64,000 bases of DNA from Cellulomonas sp. 73-92 (GTDB lineage Bacteria > Actinomycetota > Actinomycetes > Actinomycetales > Cellulomonadaceae). Location: contig NZ_MKTH01000008.1 of the NCBI RefSeq assembly GCF_001898175.1, forward strand, positions 248,001 through 312,000, written 5' to 3'. A program made the position numbers and the translations under genes. Every line of letters begins with the position of its first letter. The first letter of the stretch is position 1. The notes below the pieces were generated by a model, which did not search any database, was not told the origin of the DNA, and saw only the letters and a list, made by a program, of their open reading frames with translations. Of the stretch, positions 20,179 to 29,222 are shown one piece after another.

Positions 20179-20295
20179 CATCGGGCCGGATGCTCCCTGG
20201 GTCGGCAGGTTCGGGCCGGACCCGGGCGTCCGGGCCGCGTCACGGGACGGCCGGGGCACGCCGTCGGGGGCGAACGCGCCCAGCCGGCGCGCATG

Positions 20296-20883
20296 TCACA
20301 CGGGACGGTGCGCGGTCAGCCGGACGAGTGCCGGCAAGCCCATCACCCAGGCGTTGCGGCGCACGACGATCAGCCCGGCCCGCCGCAGCGCGCGAGCGAC
20401 GTGGCGGCTCGGCCCGCGCATCTCGACCACCACGATGGCGCCGCCCGGGGCGAGCACACGCGTGAGCTCGGCGACGCCGCCGTCGAGGTCCGGCCAGTGG
20501 TGCATCGTCAGCACCGCCGACACGACGTCGGCGGACGCGTCGGGCAGGGGCAGGTGGGCGGCGTCGCCGCGGACCACGCGGCCAGGCTCGGCCACCGGCG
20601 CCACCGGCGCCACCGCGAGCCGTGCCTGCGCCAGCTCGACCATGCGCTCCGAGGGGTCGACGCCCGTCACGCCGGCGTCCGGGCGCAGCGCGGCGATCGC
20701 CGCCGGGAGCGCCCCGGGGCCGGTCCCGACGTCCACGTAGCGCCCGCCGCGGGGCAGCGCCTCGGCGATGCGCCGCGCGGTCCGCTCGTGCATGCCGCCC
20801 ATCCAGCGCGCGTGCTCCGCGTAGCGGTCGGCGCCGTCGCCCTCGAACGTCTCGAGCCACTCGTGGTCCCGCCGATGCCCCAT
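20296..20883 (-). CDS. class I SAM-dependent methyltransferase
   Basis: GGRYVDVGTGPGALPAAIAALRPDAGVTGVDPSERMVELAQARL...LTMHHWPDLDGGVAELTRVLAPGG. Confidence 0.85.
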   Translation of the reverse strand: MGHRRDHEWLETFEGDGADRYAEHARWMGGMHERTARRIAEALPRGGRYVDVGTGPGALPAAIAALRPDAGVTGVDPSERMVELAQARLAVAPVAPVAEPGRVVRGDAAHLPLPDASADVVSAVLTMHHWPDLDGGVAELTRVLAPGGAIVVVEMRGPSRHVARALRRAGLIVVRRNAWVMGLPALVRLTAHRPV

Positions 20884-21117
20884 CGCCCCTCCTCCACGCC
20901 GCGGCCCGTCGCCGACTCGCTCGCTCGACGCCGAGCGCACATCCTCCCCCGCACGACCGACGTCCGCAGCCACACGCAGACACGCCTCCCGGCCCGCGCC
21001 CCTCTCGCGCACCCCTCACGCGCCCCCCCTGCCCGTCGAGCGCCGGTGTCCTCCTCCGAGCGCCGCCCTCGTTTCACCGGCGCTCGGTGGACATCTGCGG
21101 CGTTCGACGAGGAGGGC

Positions 21118-21161
21118 GTCAACATGGGTTGACACGGACAAGGGTGTCAACGTAGGTTGAC
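21118..21161 (+). promoter_or_regulatory. twin palindromic operators over the promoter of the HTH/Clp_N operon
   Basis: GTCAAC-ATGG-GTTGAC (21118-21133) and GTCAAC-GTAG-GTTGAC (21146-21161); TTGACA (21129-34), 18 bp spacer, TAGGTT (21153-58), ATG at 21165. Confidence 0.8.
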
Positions 21162-21164
21162 GGC

Positions 21165-21374
21165 ATGTCCAGCGACCTGATGTCCGCCGCCGCGGGCGAC
21201 GACCCCGCCGAGGGGCTCCACGCCGTCCGCTCGCTGCGCGTCCTGGCCGACCGGCTGGAGGCGTTGCACGTCGAACGCGCCCGCCGGCTCGGCTGGCCGT
21301 GGCAGCACATCGCCGACGTGCTCGGCGTGACGCGGCAGGCGGTCCACAAGAAGTACGGGAAGAGGTTCCCCTGA
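21165..21374 (+). CDS. small helix-turn-helix protein
   Basis: 69 aa; RARRLGWPWQHIADVLGVTRQAVHKKYGKRFP. Confidence 0.85.
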   Translation: MSSDLMSAAAGDDPAEGLHAVRSLRVLADRLEALHVERARRLGWPWQHIADVLGVTRQAVHKKYGKRFP

Positions 21375-21919
21375 TGTACGAACGATTCACACGCAGCGCC
21401 CGCCAGGCCGTCGTCTGGGCCGAGGAGGCCGGCCGCCGCGAGGGCGCCGACCACATCGAGTCCGGCCATGTGCTGCTCGGCGCGGTCCACGTCGAACGGT
21501 CGGTCGCGGCACGCGCCCTCGCCCGCCTCGGCATCGAGCCGGACTCGCTCGCCGAGTGCGTCCGCTCCCTGAAGACCGACAGCCTCGACGCCGACGCGCT
21601 CGCGGGCATCGGCGTCGACCTGGAGGCCGTGCGCGCCCAGGTCGAGGCGACGTTCGGCGCCGGCGCGCTCGACGCTGCCACCAGGCCGCGCCGCACCAAG
21701 GGCCACGTCCCCTTCGACCCCGCCGCCAAGAAGATGCTCGAGCTGGCGCTGCGCGAGGCGATCCGGTTCAGGAGCAAGGGCATCGACACCGGACACCTGC
21801 TGCTCGCCGCCGCCCGCCTGGACGGCGCCGCCGCCCAGAAGGCGCTGGCATGGTTCGGCCACGACCGCAAGGCCATCGAGGACGCGGTGGTGGCCGCCTG
21901 GGCGGACGCCGGCGAGTAG
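21374..21919 (+). CDS. stand-alone Clp N-terminal (Clp_N repeat) domain protein
   Basis: MYERFTRSARQAVVWAEEAGRREGADHIESGHVLLGAVH... and FDPAAKKMLELALREAIRFRSKGIDTGHLLLAAAR; two Clp_N repeats, no AAA+ domain; TGATG overlap with HTH gene. Confidence 0.9.
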   Translation: MYERFTRSARQAVVWAEEAGRREGADHIESGHVLLGAVHVERSVAARALARLGIEPDSLAECVRSLKTDSLDADALAGIGVDLEAVRAQVEATFGAGALDAATRPRRTKGHVPFDPAAKKMLELALREAIRFRSKGIDTGHLLLAAARLDGAAAQKALAWFGHDRKAIEDAVVAAWADAGE

Positions 21920-22029
21920 GTGGTGCTGGCGTACGCGCGCTGGCGGGAACCCGGCCGTCCTGACGCCTTGGGCTCAGACGGGTGGGGGCTCGACGAGGTC
22001 GGGAACGAGATCCCGGTGAGCCGCCGGCC

Positions 22030-24462
22030 CTACAGCTTGGTGACGGGCGAGAACCGGAGCAGCAGCCGCTTGGTGCCCGACGAGCCGAAGTCCACCTTCG
22101 CCACCGCGTTCTGCCCGACCCCCTCGAGGGCGACCACCGTGCCGAGCCCGTAGGCGTCGTGCGTCACCTTGTCGCCCACCGCCAGGCTCGGCACGTCGGC
22201 GCGGGGGGTGGCCGAGCCGAACGTCGCCCCGGTCTTCGGCAGCGCCGGCCGCTCCTCGTCCTTCGGCTTGCGGCCCCAGCCCGAGCCCGACGAGCGACCG
22301 GCGCCGAAGCCGGACCCCCACCCGCCGCGGATCGACGACGTCGACGATTCCCGCCGCCGCCAGTCGATGAGGTCCTCGGGCAGGTCGGCGAGGAAGCGGC
22401 TCGGCGGGAACTCGTTCGGGACGCCCCACGCCGTACGGATCGCGGCGCGCGAGATGTACAGGCGCTCGCGCGCCCTGGTCACGCCCACGTAGGCCAGCCT
22501 GCGCTCCTCCTCGAGCTGCTCCGGGTCGGACAGCGAGCGCACGTGCGGGAACGTGCCGTCCTCCATGCCGGTGAGGAACACCACCGGGAACTCCAGGCCC
22601 TTGGCGGTGTGCAGCGTCATGAGGGTGACGACCCCGGGATCCGGCCCGGTCACCTCGTCCGCGCCGTCCGGCGTGGGGATCTGGTCGGAGTCGGCGACGA
22701 GCGACACGCGTTCGAGGAAGTCCGCCAGGTCACCCTCGGGGTCGCTCTGCTCGAACTCGGTGGCCACGGCGTGCAGCTCGGCGAGGTTGTCGACCCGCGA
22801 GCCGTCCTGCGGGTCGTCGGACGCCCGCAGCTCCGCGAGGTAGCCGGAGCGGTCGAGCACGGCCCCCAGCACCTCGGACGGCCCGGCAGACGCGGCCAGC
22901 TCCCGCAGGCCGCCCAGCAGGTCGCGGAACGCCGCGAGCCCGCTCACCGCCCGCGTGCCGAGGCCCGGCACCTCGTCGACCCGCTCGAGGGCGGCCCCGA
23001 ACGAGATCCGCTCCCGCTCCGCGAACGCCGCCACCATCGCCTCGGACCGCTCCCCCAGCCCCCGCTTGGGCACGTTGAGCACGCGCCGCAGGTTGACGTC
23101 GTCGTCCGGGTTGGCGATGACACGCAGGTAGGCGATCGCGTCCTTGATCTCGCGCCGCTCGTAGAACCGGGTGCCGCCGACGACCTTGTAGGGCAGGCCG
23201 ACGCGGACCAGCACCTCCTCGATCGCGCGGGACTGGCTGTTGGTGCGGTAGAACACCGCCACGTCGCCGGGCCGCACACCGCCGGCGTCCCCCAGGCGGT
23301 CGATCTCCTCGGCGACGAACCGCGCCTCCTCCCGCTCGTCGTCCGCGACGTAGGCGACGATCTGCGGGCCGGCGCCCTGGTCGGTCCAGAGCCGCTTCGG
23401 CTTGCGGCCGGGGTTCTTGGCGATGACGGCGTTCGCCGCCGAGAGGATGTTCTGCGTCGACCGGTAGTTCTGCTCGAGCATGATCGTCGACGCGTCCGGG
23501 TAGTCCGCCTCGAACTCGAGGATGTTGCGGATCGACGCGCCACGGAACGCGTAGATCGACTGGTCGGCGTCGCCCACCACCGTGAGCTCGCCGCGCTCCA
23601 CCCCGTCCGACCCGTCGCCGACGAGCGTGCGCACCAGCACGTACTGCGCGTGGTTCGTGTCCTGGTACTCGTCGACCAGCACGTGGCGGAACCGGCGGTG
23701 GTAGTGCTCGGCGATCGCCGGGAAGGCCTGGAGCAGGTGCACGGTCTCCGAGATCAGGTCGTCGAAGTCCATCGCGTTCGCCTGCCGCAGCCGCGTGGTG
23801 TACCGCGTGTACACGTCCGCCAGCACGGAGTCGAAGTCGTTGCTGCCGGTCCCGCTCGTCGCGGCGAACCGCTCGGCGTCGACCAGCTCGTCCTTGAGGT
23901 TGGAGATCTTCGCCGCCATCGCCTTGACCGGGTACTTCTTCGGGTCGAGGTCCAGCTCCCGGGCTACCAGGGTGAGCAGCCGCTGGCTGTCGGCCGCGTC
24001 GTAGATCGAGAACGACGAGCGCAGCCCGAGCGAGGTCGCCTCGCGCCGCAGGATCCGCACGCAGGCCGAGTGGAAGGTCGACACCCACATCCGCTGCGCC
24101 GCCGGGCCGACGAGCGCCTCGACGCGCTCGCGCATCTCGGCGGCCGCCTTGTTGGTGAACGTGATCGCGAGGATCTCCCCCGGCCGCGCCCGCTTCGTCG
24201 AGAGGAGGTGAGCGATGCGATGGGTGAGCACCCTCGTCTTGCCCGATCCGGCCCCGGCGACGATGAGCAGCGGCCCGCCCTCGTGGAGCACCGCCTCGCG
24301 CTGCTGCGGGTTGAGGCCCCGGATCAGCGCGTCCGCGTCTGGGAAGCGCGGGGGCGCCTCCTCCGGCTGGTCGTCGCGCGGGGGCACGACGAGCGGCAGT
24401 CCGGACGGGTCCCCCGGGTGCGGCGCGTGGGTGGCGGGCAGGTGCTCGAACAGCGACGTCAT
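22030..24462 (-). CDS. pcrA: ATP-dependent DNA helicase PcrA/UvrD
   Basis: LNPQQREAVLHEGGPLLIVAGAGSGKTRVLTHRIAHLL...; VDEYQDTNHAQY; VTLMTLHTAKGLEFPVVFLTGMEDGTFPH. Confidence 0.95.
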   Translation of the reverse strand: MTSLFEHLPATHAPHPGDPSGLPLVVPPRDDQPEEAPPRFPDADALIRGLNPQQREAVLHEGGPLLIVAGAGSGKTRVLTHRIAHLLSTKRARPGEILAITFTNKAAAEMRERVEALVGPAAQRMWVSTFHSACVRILRREATSLGLRSSFSIYDAADSQRLLTLVARELDLDPKKYPVKAMAAKISNLKDELVDAERFAATSGTGSNDFDSVLADVYTRYTTRLRQANAMDFDDLISETVHLLQAFPAIAEHYHRRFRHVLVDEYQDTNHAQYVLVRTLVGDGSDGVERGELTVVGDADQSIYAFRGASIRNILEFEADYPDASTIMLEQNYRSTQNILSAANAVIAKNPGRKPKRLWTDQGAGPQIVAYVADDEREEARFVAEEIDRLGDAGGVRPGDVAVFYRTNSQSRAIEEVLVRVGLPYKVVGGTRFYERREIKDAIAYLRVIANPDDDVNLRRVLNVPKRGLGERSEAMVAAFAERERISFGAALERVDEVPGLGTRAVSGLAAFRDLLGGLRELAASAGPSEVLGAVLDRSGYLAELRASDDPQDGSRVDNLAELHAVATEFEQSDPEGDLADFLERVSLVADSDQIPTPDGADEVTGPDPGVVTLMTLHTAKGLEFPVVFLTGMEDGTFPHVRSLSDPEQLEEERRLAYVGVTRARERLYISRAAIRTAWGVPNEFPPSRFLADLPEDLIDWRRRESSTSSIRGGWGSGFGAGRSSGSGWGRKPKDEERPALPKTGATFGSATPRADVPSLAVGDKVTHDAYGLGTVVALEGVGQNAVAKVDFGSSGTKRLLLRFSPVTKL

Positions 24463-24516
24463 GGCCCCTTCAGGGTAGGCGAGCGCGGGGACACCGCCGC
24501 ACGCGCCGACGAAGGG

Positions 24517-24870
24517 TCAGCTCCCGATCGTCGCGACCCCGACGTTGATCACCGTCAGCGCCGCGATGGCGCCGAGCAGAGGCTTGCTCACCCGTGCCGG
24601 CCGGGCGTGGGCCAGCCAGACGAGGCCGGTGATCACCAGCGCGACGATGAGCTTCGTCGCGACCCAGGCGGGCGAGGGCTTCGGGTCGCTGCTCGGTGGC
24701 CAGACGTAGAGGACGAGCACCATGGCCAGCCCGGTCACCAGGGCCGTGAGCACGCCGTGGAACGCCCCGGCGTAGAGCGATCCGCTCTTGAGCCCGACCA
24801 GTGCGGCGCCCAGGACGATCGCCCAGCCGATCAGGTGGAGGAACAGCAGGACGTGCAGGAACACCGTCAT
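24517..24870 (-). CDS. small integral membrane protein
   Basis: MTVFLHVLLFLHLIGWAIVLGAALVGLKSGSLYAGAFHGVLTALVTGLAMVLVLYVW...; four predicted TM segments. Confidence 0.7.
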   Translation of the reverse strand: MTVFLHVLLFLHLIGWAIVLGAALVGLKSGSLYAGAFHGVLTALVTGLAMVLVLYVWPPSSDPKPSPAWVATKLIVALVITGLVWLAHARPARVSKPLLGAIAALTVINVGVATIGS

Positions 24871-24912
24871 GCCCGCAGCCTACGGAGCGTTCCCGCCGGG
24901 CGCGGGACGGAA

Positions 24913-24967
24913 GTGGCCGGTGTGGCGGATGCCGCCCCCCTGCGGCACCCTCCACCACACCGGCCAC
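24913..24967 (-). terminator. intergenic hairpin with perfect 13-bp arms
   Basis: GTGGCCGGTGTGG ... CCACACCGGCCAC with an inner TGCCGC/GCGGCA stem, downstream of the OYE gene. Confidence 0.6.
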
Positions 24968-25007
24968 GCTCGGCTGCGGCATCCCACGATGCCGCCGTTG
25001 ACGGCCG

Positions 25008-26942
25008 CTACAGCGCGCGCGCCAGGGCGTTCGCCTCCGCGATGGCGTCGAGCGCACGACGAGCCCGGACGGCGTCGCCGACCACGTGGTAGGCGATCCC
25101 TCGCTGGGCGCAGTGCCGCGCCAGCGGCGTGTGGTCGTCGGGCCGCGAACCCAGCGCGAGCACCACCGTGTCGCACGGCACCTCGCGCGTCAGCCCGCCC
25201 TGCTCGACGACGATCGACCCGCTCCTGACGGCCGTCACCGTGGTCCCGGTCAGCTGCTCGACGCCCTCGGTGGCCAGGGCCTCGAGGACGCAGATCTTGC
25301 GGAGGTCGCCCAGGCCGCTGCCGACCTCGTCGAGCATCTCGACGACCGTGACGGGCACGTCCCGCTCGGCGAGGTACTCCGCGACCTCAAGCCCGACGAG
25401 GCCGCCGCCGAGCACCGCCACGGTCCCGTGCACCTCGTACGCGCCCGTGAGCACCGCGACGGCGTCGGTGACGTTCTCCCGGTCGGCGCCGGGGATCGAC
25501 GGGTGGATCGGCCGGGCGCCGGTGGCGTCGATGACGACCTCCGGGGCGATCTCGTCGACCAACGACGGGGTCACCCTGGTGCCCAGCCGGACCTCCACGC
25601 CGGCCCGCACCACCTGGTCGGCCCTGGAGGCCGCGGCGTCGGCCATCTCCTGCTTGCGGGGCGCCTGGCCGGCCACGCCGAACTGGCCACCGAGGTGGTC
25701 GGACGCCTCGACGAGGACCGGCTTGTGCCCGCGCTGCGCGAGCACCAGCGCCGCCTCCATCCCGGCCACGCCGCCGCCGGCGACGAGCACGCGCAGGGGC
25801 CGCAGCGTCGGCGACGGGGCGCCCTCCGCCTCGCGTCCGACGAGCGGGTTGCGCAGGCAGGTGATCGGCCCGAACGACGCGACGATCCGGTCGTAGCAGC
25901 CCTGGTCGCAGCCGACGCACCGGACGATGTCCCGCGCCCGGCCGGCGGCGGTCTTCGCGACGAACTCGGGGTCGGCGATCTGGCCACGCCCGACGACGAC
26001 CATGTCCGCCTTGCCGGACGCGATGATCTCCTCCGCCTGGTCGGGGTCGTTGATGCGGCCCACCGCGATGGTCACCATCCCGGTGCCGCGCCGGATCGCG
26101 GCCGCGTTGGCGACGTTGAAGCCGCGCGGCACGTCGATGGGCGGCACCTCGTACCTGATCGCCGAGGTGACGACGTTGCCGCGCGAGACGTCCAGCGCGT
26201 CGACGCCGGCCTCGTGGGCGAGCAGCGAGAACGCGATGACGTCGTCGACCGTCAGGCCGCCGGGCAGCTCGTCGTCCTGCGCGTCGATCCGCATGAGCAG
26301 CGGCATGTCGTCGGGCATCGCGGCCCGGACCGCCGCGATCGCCGCCAGCGGGTAGCGCGCCCGGTTCGCGGCACTGCCGCCGTACTCGTCCATGCGCTGG
26401 TTGAGCGCCGGCGAGAGGAAGGCGTGCGGCGAGTAGTTGTGCGCGCAGTGGAACTCGATGGCGTCGAACCCGGCCTCGACGGCGCGGGCGGCGGCGGCGC
26501 CCCACGCCGCGACGACCTCGGCGATCTTCTCGGGGGTCGACCCCGGCACGAGCCCGGCGGGGGTCGGCAGGCCGCTCGGCGAGATCAGCTCGAGATGCGC
26601 GGGGTCGAACCCCCACGCGGCCAGGCCGCCCTGCCACAGCTGCACGGCCGTCCGCCCGCCGGCCGCGTGGATCGCGTCGGTGAACCGGCGCAGTCCCGGC
26701 ACGAACTCGTCCCCGGAGATGTTGAGGAAGCAGCCGGGGGCCGAGGGCGCGTGGATCGACGTCGCCTCGGTGACGTTGAGCCCGGAGCCACCCACGACCC
26801 GGGCCACGTGGTACGCGATCAGCTGGTCGGTGACGTACCCGCCGGGCGCGACGAAGCCGGTGGCCATGGCGGGGAAGACGACGCGGTTCGTCAGCTCGAG
26901 CCCGCGCAGGCTGATCGGGGCGAGCAGGTGGTCGTACGGCAT
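25008..26942 (-). CDS. OYE-type NADH:flavin oxidoreductase / 2,4-dienoyl-CoA reductase-like (FMN + Fe-S + FAD domains)
   Basis: MPYDHLLAPISLRGLELTNRVVFPAMATGFV...EFHCAHNYSPHAFLSPALNQRMDEYGGS...CVGCDQGCYDR...; RVLVAGGGVAGMEAALVLAQRGHKPVLVE. Confidence 0.9.
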   Translation of the reverse strand: MPYDHLLAPISLRGLELTNRVVFPAMATGFVAPGGYVTDQLIAYHVARVVGGSGLNVTEATSIHAPSAPGCFLNISGDEFVPGLRRFTDAIHAAGGRTAVQLWQGGLAAWGFDPAHLELISPSGLPTPAGLVPGSTPEKIAEVVAAWGAAAARAVEAGFDAIEFHCAHNYSPHAFLSPALNQRMDEYGGSAANRARYPLAAIAAVRAAMPDDMPLLMRIDAQDDELPGGLTVDDVIAFSLLAHEAGVDALDVSRGNVVTSAIRYEVPPIDVPRGFNVANAAAIRRGTGMVTIAVGRINDPDQAEEIIASGKADMVVVGRGQIADPEFVAKTAAGRARDIVRCVGCDQGCYDRIVASFGPITCLRNPLVGREAEGAPSPTLRPLRVLVAGGGVAGMEAALVLAQRGHKPVLVEASDHLGGQFGVAGQAPRKQEMADAAASRADQVVRAGVEVRLGTRVTPSLVDEIAPEVVIDATGARPIHPSIPGADRENVTDAVAVLTGAYEVHGTVAVLGGGLVGLEVAEYLAERDVPVTVVEMLDEVGSGLGDLRKICVLEALATEGVEQLTGTTVTAVRSGSIVVEQGGLTREVPCDTVVLALGSRPDDHTPLARHCAQRGIAYHVVGDAVRARRALDAIAEANALARAL

Positions 26943-27053
26943 GTCGGCTCCTCGAGCGGGACGCGCGCACGGCACGGCCGGGCGGCGACGTCGGCGGACG
27001 GCTCTCCCTGCATCGTCACGCCGCGCCATGGCCCTCCGGGAGGGACCTAGGTG

Positions 27054-27713
27054 CTACAGGAGGCGGCGGGCGGCCGCCCAGCGGGTCAGCTCGTGCCGGC
27101 TCGACAGCTGCAGCTTGCGCAGCACGGCCGAGACGTGGGTCTCCACGGTCTTGATGGAGATGAACAGCTCCGAGGCGACCTCGCGGTAGCTGTACCCGCG
27201 GGCGATGAGGCGCATCACCTCGCGCTCGCGCGCCGAGAGGCGGTCCAGCTCGTCGTCCCCGGTCGCGACGTCGCCGGCGGCCGTGCCGAACGCGTCGAGC
27301 ACGAAGCCCGCCAGCCGGGGCGAGAACACGGCGTCGCCGGAGGCGACGCGCACCACCGCGTCCGACAGCGCCGGGCCGTCGATCGCCTTGGTGACGTAGC
27401 CGCGCGCGCCGACCCGGATGACGCCGACGACGTCCTCCGCCGCGTCGGACACGGACAGCGCCAGGAACTTCGTCTCCGCGAGCAGGTCGGCGCAGCGGCG
27501 CAGCACCTCGGTGCCGCCGCCGCCGTCGCCCCCGGGCAGGTGCACGTCGAGCAGCACGACGGGCGGGCGCACCTCGTGGATGACCGCCACCGCGCCGTCG
27601 ACGTCCTCCGCCTCACCGACGATGCGCACCCGCGCGTCGAGCGAGGCCCGCACGCCCGTGCGGAACATGTGGTGGTCGTCGACGAGCACCACGTCGACCG
27701 GGACCGCGTTCAC
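27054..27713 (-). CDS. LuxR/NarL-type response regulator
   Basis: VNAVPVDVVLVDDHHMFRTGVRASLDA...VVLLDVHLPGGDG; LSAREREVMRLIARGYSYREVASELFISIKTVETHVSAVLRKL. Confidence 0.92.
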   Translation of the reverse strand: MNAVPVDVVLVDDHHMFRTGVRASLDARVRIVGEAEDVDGAVAVIHEVRPPVVLLDVHLPGGDGGGGTEVLRRCADLLAETKFLALSVSDAAEDVVGVIRVGARGYVTKAIDGPALSDAVVRVASGDAVFSPRLAGFVLDAFGTAAGDVATGDDELDRLSAREREVMRLIARGYSYREVASELFISIKTVETHVSAVLRKLQLSSRHELTRWAAARRLL

Positions 27714-29065
27714 GTCGCCTTCTCCTTCTCCTTCAGCTGGGCCGTCCCCGTGGGGAGTGTCCCCACGTCGTCGGCCGGGCAGGGACCGACGGGCACGACG
27801 AGGTGCACCTCGGTGCCGCTCTCCTTGCACGTGACGGTCGCGGTGCCGCCCCGGCGGCGCACCCGGCCGAGGATCGACTCGCGCACGCCGAACCGGTCCG
27901 ACGGGATGTCGTCGAGCTCGAAGCCGTCGCCGTGGTCGCGGACGAACACCTCGACCTGCTCGTCGCCCACCTCGAGGTACGCCGAGACCGGCGGCCGCCC
28001 GTGGACCACCGCGTTGACCAGGGCCTCGCGGGTCGCCTGCAGCAGCGCCGCGGTGCCCGCGTCGGGGGCGCGGTCGCCGACGACGACGAGGTCCACCGCC
28101 ACCGCCTCGCCCTCCGGACCGCTGCGGGTGTCCTCCACCTCCGCCACGACGGCGCGCATCTCGGCGGCGATCGACGTGCCCGGCGCGGGCCGGTCCTGGT
28201 AGAGCCACTCGCGCAGCTCGCGCTCCTGGGCGCGGGCCATGCGGGCCACCTCGGCGGGCTCGTCGGCCCGCGCGCGAATGATCGCCAGCGTCTGGAGCAC
28301 GGAGTCGTGCAGGTGGGCGGCGATGTCGGCGCGCTCGGCCTCCCGGGCGCGTGCCGCCCGCTCGTCGCCCAGCTCGCGCACGAGGCGCAGCCACCACGGC
28401 GCGAGGACCAGCGCCACGCCCGCGACGACGGCGACCGCCGCGACGACGACCTGACCCAGCAACCCCGGGTCGATGCCCGCGCCGACGACCTGCGTCGCGA
28501 GCAGCAGCACGCCGACGCCGGCCAGGAGCAGCCCGCCGGCGATCCGCAGGAACGCCTGTGCCCGGCCCCCGGGGACCTCCCGCGAGCGCCCGCGCGTCAC
28601 CACGCCGAGCTGGCTCCAGGCGAGCACGACGCCCGCGACGAGCACGAACACCGGCAGCACCCAGCTGAGGTTGACCGCGGAGTGGGAGCGCACCAGCAGG
28701 AGCGCCGCGGCTCCCACGACGAGGAGCACGCCGGCGAGCACCTCCGGGCCCGGCAGCCGGAGCGGGTGGCCGGCCACCGCCTGGCGGCGCGCCAGCCGGC
28801 CGAGGAACGCCGGCCGCGTGATGGTGGCGGCCTCGACCGGGTCACCCACCGGGACGGTGAGCCAGAGGAACGCGTACAGCACGGCGCCGACGCCGAACAG
28901 CAGCGCGGCCGCCAGGAAGAGGATCCGCACGCGGCGTACCGGCCAGTCCAGGTGGGCCGCCAGGCCCAGCGCCACGCCGCCGAACCACCGCCCCCGCTCG
29001 GGGCGGCGCAGCGGCAGGCGCACGGGCGCGGTCGGCCGCGCCGTCGGGTCCTCTGCCGTGGTCAC
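27710..29065 (-). CDS. PspC-domain sensor histidine kinase
   Basis: N-term RWFGGVALGLAAHLDWPVRRVRILFLAAALLFGVGAVLYAFLWLTVP (PspC); HLHDSVLQTLAIIRARAD; VRDHGDGFELDDIP (HATPase). Confidence 0.92.
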   Translation of the reverse strand: MTTAEDPTARPTAPVRLPLRRPERGRWFGGVALGLAAHLDWPVRRVRILFLAAALLFGVGAVLYAFLWLTVPVGDPVEAATITRPAFLGRLARRQAVAGHPLRLPGPEVLAGVLLVVGAAALLLVRSHSAVNLSWVLPVFVLVAGVVLAWSQLGVVTRGRSREVPGGRAQAFLRIAGGLLLAGVGVLLLATQVVGAGIDPGLLGQVVVAAVAVVAGVALVLAPWWLRLVRELGDERAARAREAERADIAAHLHDSVLQTLAIIRARADEPAEVARMARAQERELREWLYQDRPAPGTSIAAEMRAVVAEVEDTRSGPEGEAVAVDLVVVGDRAPDAGTAALLQATREALVNAVVHGRPPVSAYLEVGDEQVEVFVRDHGDGFELDDIPSDRFGVRESILGRVRRRGGTATVTCKESGTEVHLVVPVGPCPADDVGTLPTGTAQLKEKEKAT

Positions 29066-29105
29066 GCCCCGATCGTGACACCTCGCGGGCGCGGGGACAC
29101 GGGTC

Positions 29106-29177
29106 CAGGGGCCGAACCAGGGTGCGGATCAGGGGATCGCGGCCGTGCCCCGGGTCCTGATCAGGGTCGTTTCAGGG
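29106..29177. promoter_or_regulatory. array of CAGGG half-sites in the divergent PspC kinase / PspC protein promoter region
   Basis: CAGGG at 29106, 29118, 29130, 29162 and 29173, plus palindrome CCTGATCAGG. Confidence 0.4.
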
Positions 29178-29222
29178 ACCCACCCGATGGTCCGGGCCGG
29201 CGCCGGCCGCCACGATCGAGCC

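Noticed and set aside
21982-25092. 1036-aa plus-strand ORF
   Set aside because: Antisense shadow of pcrA and the small membrane protein; no recognisable domain, biased R/H/D/V composition.
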